Source: Arthrobacter sp. CAU 1506
Lineage (GTDB): Bacteria > Actinomycetota > Actinomycetes > Actinomycetales > Micrococcaceae
Assembly: GCF_005047635.1 (NCBI RefSeq)
Contig: NZ_SUKC01000003.1
Location: 186,001 to 250,000 of the forward strand
Reading direction: 5' to 3'
Length of the DNA stretch: 64,000 bases
Shown here: positions 28,601 through 38,306 of the stretch, in pieces
Numbering within the stretch: the stretch's first letter is position 1
How the letters are laid out: every line of letters begins with the position of its first letter
The notes under the pieces: model-generated
What the model saw: only the letters and a program-made list of their open reading frames with translations
Databases searched by the model: none
What the model was told of the DNA's origin: nothing
Translations under genes and position numbers: made by a program

Positions 28601-30237
28601 TGGCCCGGACCCGGCACTCGACGCCCGGGGTGGGCCTCATCTCCCCACCGCCGCACCACGACATTTACTCGATCGAGGACTTGGCGCAGCTGATCTACGA
28701 CCTGAAGCGGTCGAACCCTTCGGCACGCGTGCACGTGAAGCTGGTCTCGGAAGTCGGGATCGGCACCGTGGCTGCCGGCGTGACCAAGGCGAAGGCCGAC
28801 GTCGTGCTTGTTTCAGGGCACGACGGCGGAACCGGTGCCAGCCCGCTGAACTCGCTCAAGCATGCCGGCGCCCCATGGGAGCTGGGCCTGGCCGAGACGC
28901 AGCAGACCCTGATGCTCAACGGGCTCCGGGACCGCGTGGTGGTCCAGGTGGACGGCCAGCTGAAGACCGGCCGGGACGTCATGATCGCGGCCCTGCTGGG
29001 CGGCGAAGAGTTCGGTTTCGCCACCGCACCGCTGGTGGTGTCCGGCTGCATCATGATGCGTGTCTGCCACCTGGATACCTGCCCGGTGGGTGTTGCCACG
29101 CAGAATCCCGAGCTGCGCCGGCGTTTCACCGGCAAGCCCGAGTTCGTGGTGAACTTCTTCGAGTTCATCGCGGAGGAAGTGCGCGAACTGCTGGCCGAAC
29201 TGGGTTTCCGCAGCCTGGAAGAAGCCATCGGCCACGCAGAGCTGCTGGATACCCGCGAAGCGGTCGACCACTGGAAGGCCGACGGGCTGGACCTGGCGCC
29301 GATCCTGCGCGGCTACGGAGCCGATGCCGATGTGCCGCTGCGCAACCTGACGTCGCAGAACCATGAGCTGGACAAGCACTTCGACAACCAGCTGATTGCG
29401 ATGAGCGCCGACGCGCTGACCAAGCGCGAGCCGGTCCGGATCAGCCTGGATGTGATCAACACGGACCGGTCCGTGGGCACCATGCTGGGCCACGAGGTGA
29501 CCAAGCGCTTCGGCGTCCATGCCCTGGCCGACGACACCATTGACGTGACGCTGGCCGGCCAGGCCGGTCAGTCGCTGGGCGCCTTCTTGCCGGCCGGTGT
29601 TACCTTGCGGTTGCTCGGTGACTCGAACGACTACGTGGGCAAGGGGCTTTCCGGCGGCCGGATCATTGTGCGACCGGACCGGGACAACCAGTTCGCGTCG
29701 GAGCGCAACGTGATTGCCGGCAACGTCATCGGTTACGGTGCCACCAGCGGGGAAATGTTCCTGCGCGGCCAGGTGGGCGAACGGTTCCTCGTGCGGAACT
29801 CGGGCGCCACCGCCGTCGTCGAGGGAATCGGCGACCACGGTTGCGAGTACATGACCGGCGGCTTGGCCCTGATACTGGGCCCGACCGGCCGCAACTTCGG
29901 TGCGGGCATGTCCGGCGGCGTGGCCTACGTGCTGGATTTGGATCCCGCACGGTTGAACACCCAGGGCGTGGACAGCGGAGAACTGCAACTGCTGCGGCCG
30001 GACGCCGTGGACGAACAGTCCATCGCTGCGCTGCTCAAGAAGCATGCAGAGGAGACCGGGTCCGAGCTGGCTGCCCAGCTGTTGGAGAACCTCCAAGACA
30101 CCCTGACCCGCATCACCAAGGTGCTGCCGCGCGATTACGCGGCGGTGCTGCAAGCCCGGGCGAACGCCGAGGCCGAGGGGCTTGACCCCGACGGCGACGT
30201 TGTCTGGACCCGAATTCTGGAGGTAACCGGTGGCTGA
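25606..30237 (+). CDS. gltB: Glutamate synthase (NADPH) large subunit
   Basis: The 1543-residue protein makes glutamate from glutamine and 2-oxoglutarate. The glutaminase domain begins at the predicted mature N-terminal Cys51 ('[15 protein letters not shown]'), so a 50-residue propeptide would be removed. The FMN barrel contains the 3Fe-4S ligands Cys1148, Cys1154 and Cys1159 (C-x5-C-x4-C), after '[12 protein letters not shown]'. The C-terminal GXGXG domain starts near 1290. The ATG follows a strong AGGAGAAGG site. It overlaps gltD by 8 bases. Confidence 0.97.
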   Translation: MTPPFKGSSTPRSIGGGHGHPHTTVQSPFSRFAAYPEQTGLYDPANEKDACGLAVIATLRGEPGHDIVDAALTALRNLEHRGAVGADEGTGDGAGLLTQIPDEFFRAVVDFELPAPGHYAAGTAFLPSDGAEATVARDGVESLAASEGLTVLGWREVPVAAELVGAMARSCMPHFVQVFLALDAGHSGGNDLDARVFRVRKRAQNKYGVYFPSLSSQTIVYKGMLTTAQLEPFYPDLSDPRFKTKLGIVHSRFSTNTFPSWPLAQPFRTIAHNGEINTVKGNRNWMRARQSQLKSPLLGETPEELFPICTPGASDSASFDEVAELLMLSGRPITHAIMMMIPEAWENHASMDPERRAFYQYHSMLMEPWDGPAAVSFTDGKLVGAVLDRNGLRPARYWVTEDGLVVLASEVGVVNIEPAKVVKKGRVSPGKMFLVDTEAGRLIEDEEVKAEVAQANPWGEWLKQNMIRLEDLPEREHVVHTTASVNRRQQTFGYTQEELRILLGPMARTGAEPLGAMGTDTPIAVLSKRPRLLFDYFVQSFAQVTNPPLDAIREELVTSLRSSIGPDGNLLATGQVRTSQVALKFPVVNNDELAKIAAMEDEEGNRVTLKVRGLYRPDGGASELAARLQEICEKVSGAVNRGVKFIVLSDRDSNAQWAPIPTLLLTSAVHHHLLKSANRTKISLLVEAGDVREVHHVAALIGFGASAVNPYLAMESCEELVRNGHLQGVTEAQAVQNLIKGLGKGVLKIMSKMGISTVSSYCGAQTFEAIGLSQALVDQYFAGTQSQLGGVGLDVIAAEAAARHAQAYPSDGIEDPHRTLETGGEYQWRREGPPHLFNPETVFRLQHSTRERRYDVFKAYTRGVDDQSKELMTLRGLLNFKSGSRPPVPLEEVEPVSSIVKRFSTGAMSYGSISQEAHETLAIAMNRLGAKSNTGEGGEDVERLLDPERRSAIKQVASGRFGVTSLYLTNATDIQIKMAQGAKPGEGGQLMSQKVYPWVARTRHSTPGVGLISPPPHHDIYSIEDLAQLIYDLKRSNPSARVHVKLVSEVGIGTVAAGVTKAKADVVLVSGHDGGTGASPLNSLKHAGAPWELGLAETQQTLMLNGLRDRVVVQVDGQLKTGRDVMIAALLGGEEFGFATAPLVVSGCIMMRVCHLDTCPVGVATQNPELRRRFTGKPEFVVNFFEFIAEEVRELLAELGFRSLEEAIGHAELLDTREAVDHWKADGLDLAPILRGYGADADVPLRNLTSQNHELDKHFDNQLIAMSADALTKREPVRISLDVINTDRSVGTMLGHEVTKRFGVHALADDTIDVTLAGQAGQSLGAFLPAGVTLRLLGDSNDYVGKGLSGGRIIVRPDRDNQFASERNVIAGNVIGYGATSGEMFLRGQVGERFLVRNSGATAVVEGIGDHGCEYMTGGLALILGPTGRNFGAGMSGGVAYVLDLDPARLNTQGVDSGELQLLRPDAVDEQSIAALLKKHAEETGSELAAQLLENLQDTLTRITKVLPRDYAAVLQARANAEAEGLDPDGDVVWTRILEVTGG

Positions 30238-31690
30238 TCCACGCGGATTTTTGAATGAACGTGAGCGGAAGACGCAGCCGCGCCGCCCGGTCCCCGTGCG
30301 CATCATGGACTGGAAGGAAGTTTATGAGGCGCAGGAGAAGGGCGTGCTCCGCAGCCAGGCAGGCCGCTGCATGGACTGTGGCATTCCGTTCTGCCACCAG
30401 GGCTGCCCGCTGGGCAACCTGATCCCGGAATGGAACGACCTGACCTGGCGCGGCATGGGCCAGGAAGCGATCGAACGGCTGCACGCCACCAACAACTTCC
30501 CGGAATTCACCGGCCGGCTGTGCCCGGCACCCTGCGAGGCGTCCTGCGTGCTGGGCATCAACCAGCCGGCAGTGACGATCAAGCAGGTGGAAGTCTCCGT
30601 GATTGAGGAAGCCTTCGAGCAGGGCTGGGTGACACCGCACGCTCCGGAGCGCTTGACCGGCCACACGATCGCCGTGATCGGATCCGGACCCGCAGGGCTG
30701 GCTGCCGCGCAGCAATTGACCCGGGCCGGGCACACCGTGGCCGTCTACGAGCGGGACGACAATGTCGGCGGCTTGCTGCGTTACGGCATTCCGGACTTCA
30801 AGATGGAGAAACAGTTTCTGGACCGCCGGCTGGACCAGATGCGCGCCGAAGGCACGCGCTTCCGTACCGGAATCGAAGCGGGCAAGGACATCAGCTGGGA
30901 TCAGCTGCGCCGCCGTTACGACGCCGTGGTGATCGCCACCGGCGCCACCGTGCCGCGCGACCTGCCGCTGCCCGGGCGTGAGCTGTCCGGCGTGCATTTC
31001 GCCATGGATTACCTGGTGCAGGCCAACCGGGTGGTCGCCGGCGAGTCTGTTCCGGATCAAATCGACGCCCGCGGCAAGCACGTGGTGATCCTCGGCGGCG
31101 GAGACACCGGCGCGGACTGCCTGGGCACAGCGCACCGGCAGCAGGCCGCCTCGGTGACAACGCTGGCCATCGGCAAGCAGCCGCCGGCCGAGCGTGCCGC
31201 GCATCAGCCGTGGCCGACGTTCCCCACGCTCTTTGAAGTCGAGAGCGCGCACGAAGAGGGCGGCGAACGGACCTACCTTGCTTCCACCGTTGAATACGTG
31301 GGCGAGAACGGCGCAGTCACGGCCCTGAAGGTGGCCGAAACGGAGTACGTGGACGGCGGGCGTGTGCCCAAACCCGGCACGGAGCACGAAATCCCGGCAG
31401 ACCTGGTGCTCCTGGCGCTGGGCTTCACCGGGCCGGAGCCGGCCGGGCTGGGCGAGCAGGTCGACACGGCCTTCGACCAGCGCGGAAATGTCGGCCGGGA
31501 CGGCAGCTACATGACCAGTGCCGAGGGCATCTTTGTAGCCGGCGACGCAGGCCGCGGACAGTCGCTGATCGTCTGGGCCATTGCCGAAGGACGAGCCTGC
31601 GCCGCAGCCGTGGACGAGTGGTTGACCGGCACCACCCGGCTGCCCGCCCCGGTGGCTCCGGAAGACCGTCCCATTGCGGTGCTGCCTTAG
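30230..31690 (+). CDS. gltD: Glutamate synthase small subunit
   Basis: The 486-residue flavoprotein passes electrons from NADPH to GltB. N-terminal Fe-S cysteines are in '[17 protein letters not shown]' and '[11 protein letters not shown]'; FAD-binding '[17 protein letters not shown]' (about 144-160) and NADPH-binding '[13 protein letters not shown]' (about 285-297) follow. The start is GTG inside the end of gltB. No terminator is visible before pyk, but pyk has its own -10-like sequence. Confidence 0.96.
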   Translation: MADPRGFLNERERKTQPRRPVPVRIMDWKEVYEAQEKGVLRSQAGRCMDCGIPFCHQGCPLGNLIPEWNDLTWRGMGQEAIERLHATNNFPEFTGRLCPAPCEASCVLGINQPAVTIKQVEVSVIEEAFEQGWVTPHAPERLTGHTIAVIGSGPAGLAAAQQLTRAGHTVAVYERDDNVGGLLRYGIPDFKMEKQFLDRRLDQMRAEGTRFRTGIEAGKDISWDQLRRRYDAVVIATGATVPRDLPLPGRELSGVHFAMDYLVQANRVVAGESVPDQIDARGKHVVILGGGDTGADCLGTAHRQQAASVTTLAIGKQPPAERAAHQPWPTFPTLFEVESAHEEGGERTYLASTVEYVGENGAVTALKVAETEYVDGGRVPKPGTEHEIPADLVLLALGFTGPEPAGLGEQVDTAFDQRGNVGRDGSYMTSAEGIFVAGDAGRGQSLIVWAIAEGRACAAAVDEWLTGTTRLPAPVAPEDRPIAVLP

Positions 31691-31724
31691 TGCGGGGCTG
31701 TCTGCGCGCCCGCCGTATCTTGAT

Positions 31725-31730
31725 TAGGGT
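31725..31730 (+). promoter_or_regulatory. Possible -10 element of pyk
   Basis: TAGGGT ends 6 bases before the pyk ATG, compatible with leaderless transcription. Confidence 0.35.
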
Positions 31731-31736
31731 AGGGAT

Positions 31737-33221
31737 ATGAGACGCGCAAAAATCGTTGCAACCTTCGGCCCTGCCATCGCCAGCTATGAGAGCACCCTGG
31801 CCGTCCTGAAGGCCGGGGTGGACGTGGCCCGGATGAACATGAGCCACGGCGACTACGGCGTGCATCAGCAGACCTACGACAACGTCCGCAAGGCATCCGC
31901 CGAGCTGGGCAGGCCGGTGGGGATCTTCGCGGACCTGCAGGGCCCCAAAATCCGGCTCGGCAGGTTCGTTGACGGCCCCCACCACCTGGCGGTGGGGGAC
32001 CGGTTCACCATCACCATCGAGGACGTGGAAGGCACCGCTGAGATCTGCTCGACGACGCACAAGGGCCTGCCCGGCGACGTCAACGTGGGGGACTCCCTGC
32101 TGATTGACGACGGCAAGGTGGCGCTCAAGGCGCTGGAAGTGGACGACGTCAAAGTGGTCACCGAGGTGACGGTGGCGGGAGCGGTGTCCAACAACAAGGG
32201 CATCAACCTGCCCGGCGTGGCCGTCAACGTCCCCGCCCTGAGCGAGAAGGACGAGGAGGATCTGCGCTGGTCGCTCAAGACCGGCGTCGACATGGTGGCG
32301 CTGTCTTTTGTGCGCAACGCTGCCGACGTCCAGCGGGTCCACGAGATCATGGACGAAGAGGGCCGGCGGGTTCCGGTGATCGCCAAGATCGAGAAGCCGC
32401 AGGCGGTGGATGCGATCGAGGAGATCATCGACGCGTTCGATGCCATCATGGTGGCCCGCGGTGACTTGGGCGTGGAACTGCCGCTGGAAGACGTGCCGCT
32501 GGTGCAGAAGCGCGCGATTGAACTCGCCCGCCGCTGGGCCAAGCCGGTGATTGTAGCCACCCAGGTGCTCGAATCGATGATCGACAACCCCCGGCCCACC
32601 CGGGCGGAAGCGTCGGACTGCGCCAACGCCGTACTCGACGGGGCCGACGCCGTCATGCTTTCCGGCGAGACCAGCGTGGGCAAGTACCCGCTGGAAACGG
32701 TCCAGACCATGGCGCGGATCATCGAGTCTACCGAGCAGCACGGCCTGGACCGCGTTCCGCCGCTGGGCAGCCAGCCGAAGACCCGCGGCGGCGCCATCAC
32801 CAGGGCAGCGGTGCAGATCGCCGACCAGCTTGATGCCAAGTACATCTGCACCTTTACCCAGTCCGGCGACTCGGCCAGGCGGCTCAGCCGGCTGCGTCCT
32901 GGCCGTCCGGTCTACGCCTTCACGCCGCTGCAGTCCACGCTGAACGTGCTCTCCCTGACGTGGGGGATCCAGCCGCTCGTGGTCGAATTCGTCGAGCACA
33001 CCGATCAAATGACCGCGCAGGTGGACAGGATCCTTTACGAACGAGGCCTGGTGGACATTGACGACCTGGTGGTTATCGCCGCCGGTTCGCCTCCCGGCAA
33101 GGCCGGTTCCACCAATTCGCTCAAGGTCCATCGCGTGGGGGACCTGGCCGACGCCGGTGAAGTGCTCAACGGGCATTCCCACCCGCGGCCCGAAAAGGTC
33201 GGCCCCTGGCCGGTCTCCTAG
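31737..33221 (+). CDS. pyk: Pyruvate kinase
   Basis: The 494-residue glycolytic enzyme converts phosphoenolpyruvate and ADP to pyruvate and ATP. Motifs: 'MRRAKIVATFGPA', 'ARMNMSHGDYG', the active-site 'VIAKIEKPQAV' (about 218-228), 'IMVARGDLGVELP' and 'DAVMLSGETSVGKYP'. The C-terminal allosteric domain is complete. It starts very close to a -10-like TAGGGT. It lies next to pdtaR, as in the general mycobacterial arrangement. Confidence 0.96.
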   Translation: MRRAKIVATFGPAIASYESTLAVLKAGVDVARMNMSHGDYGVHQQTYDNVRKASAELGRPVGIFADLQGPKIRLGRFVDGPHHLAVGDRFTITIEDVEGTAEICSTTHKGLPGDVNVGDSLLIDDGKVALKALEVDDVKVVTEVTVAGAVSNNKGINLPGVAVNVPALSEKDEEDLRWSLKTGVDMVALSFVRNAADVQRVHEIMDEEGRRVPVIAKIEKPQAVDAIEEIIDAFDAIMVARGDLGVELPLEDVPLVQKRAIELARRWAKPVIVATQVLESMIDNPRPTRAEASDCANAVLDGADAVMLSGETSVGKYPLETVQTMARIIESTEQHGLDRVPPLGSQPKTRGGAITRAAVQIADQLDAKYICTFTQSGDSARRLSRLRPGRPVYAFTPLQSTLNVLSLTWGIQPLVVEFVEHTDQMTAQVDRILYERGLVDIDDLVVIAAGSPPGKAGSTNSLKVHRVGDLADAGEVLNGHSHPRPEKVGPWPVS

Positions 33222-33235
33222 CCGCAAAATCAAGA

Positions 33236-33270
33236 AACGGGCTCCGGAAGAATTTCCGGAGCCCGTTCTT
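33236..33270 (+). terminator. Terminator after pyk
   Basis: A perfect 14-bp stem, AACGGGCTCCGGAA (33236-33249) with TTCCGGAGCCCGTT (33254-33267), followed by CTTTTCCCC. Confidence 0.88.
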
Positions 33271-33277
33271 TTCCCCT

Positions 33278-33441
33278 CGGCGGTCGACCAAGCCCCCCCG
33301 GTGGTCGACCAAGCCCCCCGGTGGTCGACCAAGCGAGCGCCAGCGAGCGCGTGGAGACCCGCCGCGCGCAGACCCCCCGCGTGGAGACCAAGCCTGTGCG
33401 CAGACCCGCCCGCGCGCTGACCCGCCCGCGCGCAGACCCGC
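33278..33441. repeat. GGTGGTCGACCAAGC-type intergenic repeat, copy near pyk
   Basis: Three copies of a GGTGGTCGACCAAGC core (variants at 33279, 33299 and 33319) are followed by AGCGAGCGC, GCGTGGAGACC and then C-rich GCGCAGACCCGCC units up to the pdtaR stop. The same core recurs at 46959-47075. Confidence 0.8.
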
Positions 33442-34035
33442 CTAGTTCACCTGATTGATAATCGTCTCGGCGACTTCACGCATGCTCAGCCGGCGGTCCA
33501 TCGACGTCTTCTGAATCCACCGGAATGCCTCCGGCTCGGTCAGGCCCATCTTGGTGATCAGCAGGCTCTTGGCACGCTCCACCAGCTTCCGCGTCTCGAA
33601 CTGCTCCTGCAGATCGGAGACCTCGGATTCCAGCGCCGTGATTTCGTCGTGGCGGGACAGCGCGATTTCAATGGCGGGAATGAGGTCCGCCGGGGTGAAG
33701 GGCTTCACCACATAGGCCATCGCGCCGGCGTCACGGGCACGCTCCACGAGTTCCTTCTGGCTGAACGCGGTCAGCAGCACCACCGGGGCAATTCGCGCCT
33801 TGACGATCTGCTCTGCGGCCGTAATCCCGTCCATTACGGGCATCTTCACGTCCATCAGGACCAAGTCCGGCTTCAGTTCCTGGGCCAGTTCGACTGCCCG
33901 TTCGCCGTTGTCGGCTTCGGCTACGACGTCGTAGCCCTCACCGCGGAGGATCTCGACGATGTCCAAGCGGATCAGCGTCTCATCCTCCGCTACGACGACG
34001 CGGCGAGCAGGGGCAGACTCGGTTTGTTCAGGCAC
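33442..34035 (-). CDS. pdtaR: ANTAR-domain response regulator PdtaR
   Basis: This 197-residue regulator has an N-terminal receiver domain with acidic pocket Glu/Asp in 'VVVAEDETLIR', phospho-acceptor Asp62 in 'LVLMDVKMPVMDG', and Lys in 'AYVVKPF'. A short coiled coil (about 128-150) links to a C-terminal ANTAR domain with 'ERAKSLLITKMGLTEPEAF'. ANTAR proteins bind dual hairpins in nascent RNA and prevent termination. Homologue of mycobacterial Rv1626. The cognate histidine kinase (PdtaS) is not in the window. Confidence 0.93.
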   Translation of the reverse strand: MPEQTESAPARRVVVAEDETLIRLDIVEILRGEGYDVVAEADNGERAVELAQELKPDLVLMDVKMPVMDGITAAEQIVKARIAPVVLLTAFSQKELVERARDAGAMAYVVKPFTPADLIPAIEIALSRHDEITALESEVSDLQEQFETRKLVERAKSLLITKMGLTEPEAFRWIQKTSMDRRLSMREVAETIINQVN

Positions 34036-34174
34036 TGGTGCTCCTAGACTGTTTCGTTGCCATTCTCCATGGCGTCGGTTCCGTGAAATAGCCTATCGGC
34101 ATGTAGAGTAGATTCGCGCACCAAGCAGCATGACGGTTTTCACAGTGTGGATGACCAGCCTGTAACCGGTGCCG

Positions 34175-34255
34175 GCCCGAGTGGCGGAACGGCAGACGCA
34201 CCGCACTCAAAATGCGGCGGGGAGACCCGTGTGGGTTCGAATCCCACCTCGGGCA
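34175..34255 (+). tRNA. tRNA-Leu(CAA)
   Basis: Type II tRNA with acceptor GCCCGAG/CTCGGGC, anticodon stem CCGCA/TGCGG, loop CTCAAAA giving CAA, and a long variable arm. CCA is not encoded. It marks the left edge of the accessory block. Confidence 0.95.
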
Positions 34256-34262
34256 CTTGGTT

Positions 34263-34300
34263 TGCCTTCGGTAGAGGCTTGTAAGCCTCTACCGAAGGCA
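34263..34300 (+). terminator. Perfect 18-bp inverted repeat after tRNA-Leu
   Basis: TGCCTTCGGTAGAGGCTT (34263-34280) is exactly complementary to AAGCCTCTACCGAAGGCA (34283-34300). It lacks a U-tract and may be a processing hairpin or a bidirectional terminator. Confidence 0.6.
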
Positions 34301-34312
34301 CGAATGGTGTTT

Positions 34313-34338
34313 AGGGGTCCTCTGCGGGCCCCTTTTTT
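34313..34338 (+). terminator. Rho-independent terminator of tRNA-Leu
   Basis: AGGGGTCC (34313-34320) pairs with GGGCCCCT (34326-34333) around TCTGC, followed by TTTTT. Confidence 0.85.
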
Positions 34339-34568
34339 CGTGCCGCCGGCCGTCGTAGCCGCCTATCTCCTTGCCGGGCTGGTCCTCACCTCGTTCCACG
34401 TCCGTGGATGTTTCCGTGCTTTCCCTCCGATTTCACCCGCATCGGGTGAAGGCAGCCCCCGCTTGAAGCGCTAGCTTGGCGACCATGCAACTGACCAGCT
34501 TCTATCGCGCGTGAATGCTGCCTGACGGCTCCTTGTCGTCTAGTGGACTGCCAGCAGAAGGAGAAGCG

Positions 34569-34679
34569 ATGCTCAACCGTTTCCCGGAGCACACCGAAGA
34601 CGCATCCTCCCTCCTCGGCGCCAGCGTCGCACTGCGACCTGACCGGGAGGAAGGGCGTTTAGGGGGATCAGCATCATGA
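34569..34679 (+). CDS. Possible small protein (36 aa), hypothetical
   Basis: An ATG with a good GAAGGAGAAG ribosome site opens a 36-residue frame, 'MLNRFPEHTEDASSLLGA' and onward, ending in TGA 13 bases before the ClC start. It could be a leader peptide coupled to the ClC gene or chance. No family recognised. Confidence 0.3.
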   Translation: MLNRFPEHTEDASSLLGASVALRPDREEGRLGGSAS

Positions 34680-34692
34680 CAGGCGCGTCAGG

Positions 34693-36774
34693 ATGTCAGG
34701 AGTAAGCCAGCCTGCCGCGTCGCCACCCGGTCTGGACCCGATGGCTGTGATCCGTTCCAGGTCGTACATTGCTGCGCTCGTGCTGGCAGCGGTGCTGGGC
34801 GTTCCCATCTCCGCCATTGCGTACGGTTTCCTCGCTTTGGTCGCAGCGATCCAGCAGTACGTTTTCGTCGGGCTCCCGAATCAAGTCTTCGGGGGGCCCA
34901 CCCCAGCCTGGTGGCCGGTTCCGTGGCTGGTGCTGTGTGGGCTGTTGACGGCGCTGACCATCCGGTATCTGCCGGGAACCGGCGGCCACTCACCGGCTTT
35001 CGGATTCACGACGGGCGGCCGTCCGCCCAGCGGGCGGGAACTCGTCGGCATCCTGCTCGCGGCATTGACCACCCTCAGCCTGGGTGCGGTGCTTGGGCCC
35101 GAAGCCCCGCTGATCGCGCTCGGTGGCGGTCTCGGGGCGCTGGCGGTGCACCTGGCGAAGAAGGACGCTCCACCGATGGCATCGACAATCATGGCATCGG
35201 CCGGCAGCTTCGCCGCCATCAGTACCCTGCTTGGGTCTCCGGTGCTCGGTGCCTTCCTGATCATGGAGGCCGCCGGAATCGGGGGAATGACGCTGAGCCT
35301 GATGGCCCTGCCCGGGCTGCTGGCCTCTGGCATCGGGGCGCTGGTTTTCGTCGGCCTGGACGGATGGACCGGCCTGGGCAGCTTCTCGCTGGCGCTTCCC
35401 GTCGTGCCGCCTGCGGTGCCGCCGACGTTGGCGTCGTTGGGATGGGCGGTCGTTATGGGCGCGGTCGGCGCGCTCCTGGGCTGGACGATCCGATGGCTGG
35501 CGCTAGCACTTCGTCCGGTCGTGCATCTGAACAGGGTGTTGGTCACGTCTGTGCTGGGCTTGCTCATCGGTCTGACCGCGATGGCGTACCAGTTGATTTC
35601 CGGGCGCAGCTTCACGCAGGTGTTGTTCTCCGGGCAAGACGCCCTCCCGGAACTGGTCGAAAACGCCGCGGGTTACCCACTTGCTGTGCTGGTCTTGCTG
35701 ATTGTTTGTAAAGCCTTGGCTTACGGGTTCTCACTGAGCGCCTTTCGCGGGGGGCCGGTTTTCCCCGCGATGTTCATCGGTGCCGCGCTCGGGCTCGCCG
35801 CAAGTGGGTTGCCTGGGATGGACCCCGCGGCAGCGATCGCCATGGGCATTGGAGCCATGAGTTCAGCCATGCTGCGGCTGCCATTGACGTCCACGCTGCT
35901 GGCCACCCTGCTGCTGGGAGTCGACGGCGTAGCCGTCACACCCCAAGTGGTGGTGGCGGTGGCGATGGCCTTCTTGATGACCAACATCCTGCCGGTTCCG
36001 GGCCCGAGGATGCCCGCGGCGCCCGGCGATCCCAACAGCACCCAACACGCAGCGGCTTCAAGGGCCGCACCGACAACAGGGATTCCGGGCGCGGGCCGTT
36101 TGCCCGCGCGGGGCCGGTGGACCGCGTGGTTGTTCATCATCGGCTCCGGCCTGTTCGCCTTGGGCGCCCTGCCGCTATACGCCCAAGCCGTAGGATTGCG
36201 CGCCTGCGCCGTCACCTTCTTCGTGGGTTCGCTGTTCTTCACCTCGGCGGCGTTCCTGCAGTACCGCGAAGCCGTTGACGGGCTTCCGGGGCCGGGAGCT
36301 GCGCAACGCCGTTCCTTGTGGGTGTGGGCGCCGCAGAATCTCGGCTGGCTCGCTGCCGCTGTCCAGCTTGCCGGCACGCTGTGGTTCAACTGGAGCACAG
36401 GAAACGCTCTGCAGGACAACCTCACGGCGGCGCTGACCGATCAGCGGGTGTGGCGACCCGATGCCCTGGGTTCAGCAGCCTTCCTCATTGCCAGCGCCGT
36501 GGCCTTGCGGGACGCCAACCGCGCCGCCACAGCCAACCGGCCCAAGAGCCGAACGTGGACGATCGCCGTTCTGAACCTGGCCGGGTCCGTTGCGTTTGGC
36601 GTCTCGGCCGTCGCCGCCTTCGTCATACCGTCAAGCGGCGATCTCTGGAACGCCCAACTGTCCAATCTCGGCACGTTCGTGGGGGCACTGTGCTTCCTCG
36701 CCGGCGCGATCCTGATGCTGAATCCGGAGCCCGCCGGCGCCTCGATCCCTGCGGCCGGGAGAACCCCACCGTAA
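34693..36774 (+). CDS. ClC-family Cl-/H+ antiporter with extra C-terminal membrane domain
   Basis: This 693-residue protein has a ClC core (about 20-435). The gating glutamate is Glu137 in 'LGPEAPLIALGGG' (GxExP motif), 'PGTGGHSP' (94-101) fits the GSGIP-type selectivity segment, and 'GGPVFPAMFIGAALG' is the third anion-binding motif. A retained gating Glu is compatible with antiport rather than channel function. Residues ~475-690 add about six hydrophobic segments beginning 'GRWTAWLFIIGSGLFALGAL', vaguely like YrhK-type membrane domains, in place of the CBS domains of many long ClC proteins. glutamate decarboxylase follows 30 bases later. Confidence 0.85.
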   Translation: MSGVSQPAASPPGLDPMAVIRSRSYIAALVLAAVLGVPISAIAYGFLALVAAIQQYVFVGLPNQVFGGPTPAWWPVPWLVLCGLLTALTIRYLPGTGGHSPAFGFTTGGRPPSGRELVGILLAALTTLSLGAVLGPEAPLIALGGGLGALAVHLAKKDAPPMASTIMASAGSFAAISTLLGSPVLGAFLIMEAAGIGGMTLSLMALPGLLASGIGALVFVGLDGWTGLGSFSLALPVVPPAVPPTLASLGWAVVMGAVGALLGWTIRWLALALRPVVHLNRVLVTSVLGLLIGLTAMAYQLISGRSFTQVLFSGQDALPELVENAAGYPLAVLVLLIVCKALAYGFSLSAFRGGPVFPAMFIGAALGLAASGLPGMDPAAAIAMGIGAMSSAMLRLPLTSTLLATLLLGVDGVAVTPQVVVAVAMAFLMTNILPVPGPRMPAAPGDPNSTQHAAASRAAPTTGIPGAGRLPARGRWTAWLFIIGSGLFALGALPLYAQAVGLRACAVTFFVGSLFFTSAAFLQYREAVDGLPGPGAAQRRSLWVWAPQNLGWLAAAVQLAGTLWFNWSTGNALQDNLTAALTDQRVWRPDALGSAAFLIASAVALRDANRAATANRPKSRTWTIAVLNLAGSVAFGVSAVAAFVIPSSGDLWNAQLSNLGTFVGALCFLAGAILMLNPEPAGASIPAAGRTPP

Positions 36775-36804
36775 TCGCGTTTCAACACCCCTGAAGGAGT
36801 AGCG

Positions 36805-38181
36805 ATGTCAGTAAATTTCCAGTCGGATGCCGCCGCGGCGCTGTTCGGCAACAGGTTCGTCACCCAAGAAGTTCCGAGCCGGGAATTCCCGGAGGCCGGC
36901 ATGCCTGCCCAGGATGCCCTGCGCCTGGTGTCGGAGGACCTGGCGTTGGAAGGTGATCCAGCCCGGAACCTGGCGACCTTCGTCACGACGTGGATGGAGC
37001 CGCAGGCCCAGCAGATCATCGCCGCGAACCTGCATCGCAATTTCATTGACCACGCCGAATATCCCCGCACGGCCGAGATCGAGCAGCGCTGCATTCGGAT
37101 GCTCGCCGATCTCTTCCACGCACCTGGCGAGACGACGGGAGCCCGGACCCAGGGATCATCCGAGGCGATCATGCTCGGCGGCCTTTCCTTGAAGTGGAAC
37201 TGGCGCAAGCGACGCGAGGCGGCCGGCGCCTCGACGTCGAGCCCAAATCTGGTGTTTGGCGGCGACGTGCACGTGGTGTGGGAGAAATTCTGCCGGTACT
37301 TCGACGTCGAGCCGCGGATCGTCCCCCTGCAACCGGGGAAGTACATCATCGGCCCGGACGACGTGCAGGACCACATCGATGAGAACACCATCGGCGTCGC
37401 AGCCGTGTTGGGTACGACGTTCACCGGGCACAAGGACGACATCGTCGGCATCAACGACCTGCTGCTCCGGATCAAGAGCGAGCGAGACCTCGATATTCCG
37501 CTACACGTGGACGGGGCCAGCGGCGGGTTCGTCTGGCCTTTCCTCTATCCGGACTCGGAATGGGACTTCCGGCTTGAGCAGGTCCGATCGATCAATGTCT
37601 CCGGGCACAAGTTCGGCCTGGTCTATCCCGGCATCGGATGGCTGATCTTCCGGGAGAAGGCCGACCTGGCCAAGGACCTCGTCTTCGAGGAGAACTACCT
37701 CGGCAAGACGGACTCGACCTTCACGCTGAACTTCTCCACCGGCTCGTCCATGGTCCTCGCCCAGTACTACAACTTCGTGCGGTATGGCCGCGCCGGTTAC
37801 AGCTACATCATGCAGAACATGCAGACCAACGCCCGGGTGCTCGCCGAGAAGCTGGAAGCCATGGGCCGGTTCGAGATCATTGGCCCCAACCAGGAGCAAC
37901 TTCCCCTGGTCGCCTTCCGGCTCGCCGCCGACACCGGGTACGACGAGTTCGACATTGCCTGGCAGCTCGCGGCCGAGCGCAGCTGGATGGTGCCGGCCTA
38001 CACCATGCCGCCGAACGCGCAGGACGTGACGATCATGCGGGCCCTGGTCAAGGAGACACTGAGCCGTGAGCACGTCGACACGCTCGCCCGCGACATCGAA
38101 GAGGCCTGCTCCACGCTGGCGAAAAAGGGAGGCGCGCACGAATCCGAACGGAACAAGATCGTCACCGGACCCGGCCACTGA
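36805..38181 (+). CDS. gadB: Glutamate decarboxylase
   Basis: The 458-residue PLP enzyme converts glutamate to GABA, consuming a proton. The PLP lysine is Lys269 in 'NVSGHKFGLVYPGIGW', preceded by 'HVDGASGGFVWPF' with the PLP-stacking Asp. Length matches bacterial GadA/B. The ATG has a GAAGGAGT ribosome site and lies 30 bases after a ClC antiporter. In E. coli both ClC and Gad systems support acid resistance, so the pair is probably an acid-stress operon. No glutamate/GABA antiporter (GadC) is in the window. Confidence 0.94.
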   Translation: MSVNFQSDAAAALFGNRFVTQEVPSREFPEAGMPAQDALRLVSEDLALEGDPARNLATFVTTWMEPQAQQIIAANLHRNFIDHAEYPRTAEIEQRCIRMLADLFHAPGETTGARTQGSSEAIMLGGLSLKWNWRKRREAAGASTSSPNLVFGGDVHVVWEKFCRYFDVEPRIVPLQPGKYIIGPDDVQDHIDENTIGVAAVLGTTFTGHKDDIVGINDLLLRIKSERDLDIPLHVDGASGGFVWPFLYPDSEWDFRLEQVRSINVSGHKFGLVYPGIGWLIFREKADLAKDLVFEENYLGKTDSTFTLNFSTGSSMVLAQYYNFVRYGRAGYSYIMQNMQTNARVLAEKLEAMGRFEIIGPNQEQLPLVAFRLAADTGYDEFDIAWQLAAERSWMVPAYTMPPNAQDVTIMRALVKETLSREHVDTLARDIEEACSTLAKKGGAHESERNKIVTGPGH

Positions 38182-38306
38182 CTCAGCGCCCGGGGTAAAG
38201 CGCCGGTCCGACAGCGTTTCCTGGGGCGGTCTACGCGCTGCGGGGTTGTACCGTGGTTCAATCGCAGGACGTTTGTTGGTCCAAACAGATCTCACCAGGG
38301 GGAGCC

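Larger units (their letters stand above)
34256..34692. other. Region between tRNA-Leu and the ClC gene
   Basis: The 437-base gap holds two hairpins directly after the tRNA, a possible 36-codon gene (34569-34679), and otherwise nothing I can identify. I found no integrase fragment and no second copy of the tRNA 3' end. Confidence 0.6.

Noticed and set aside
28813-30306. Long minus-strand open frame opposite gltB
   Set aside because: A shadow of gltB, which has complete catalytic motifs on the plus strand.
34175-34692. Integrated prophage or integrative element at tRNA-Leu
   Set aside because: No integrase, excisionase or duplicated tRNA end was found, and the neighbouring genes are metabolic.
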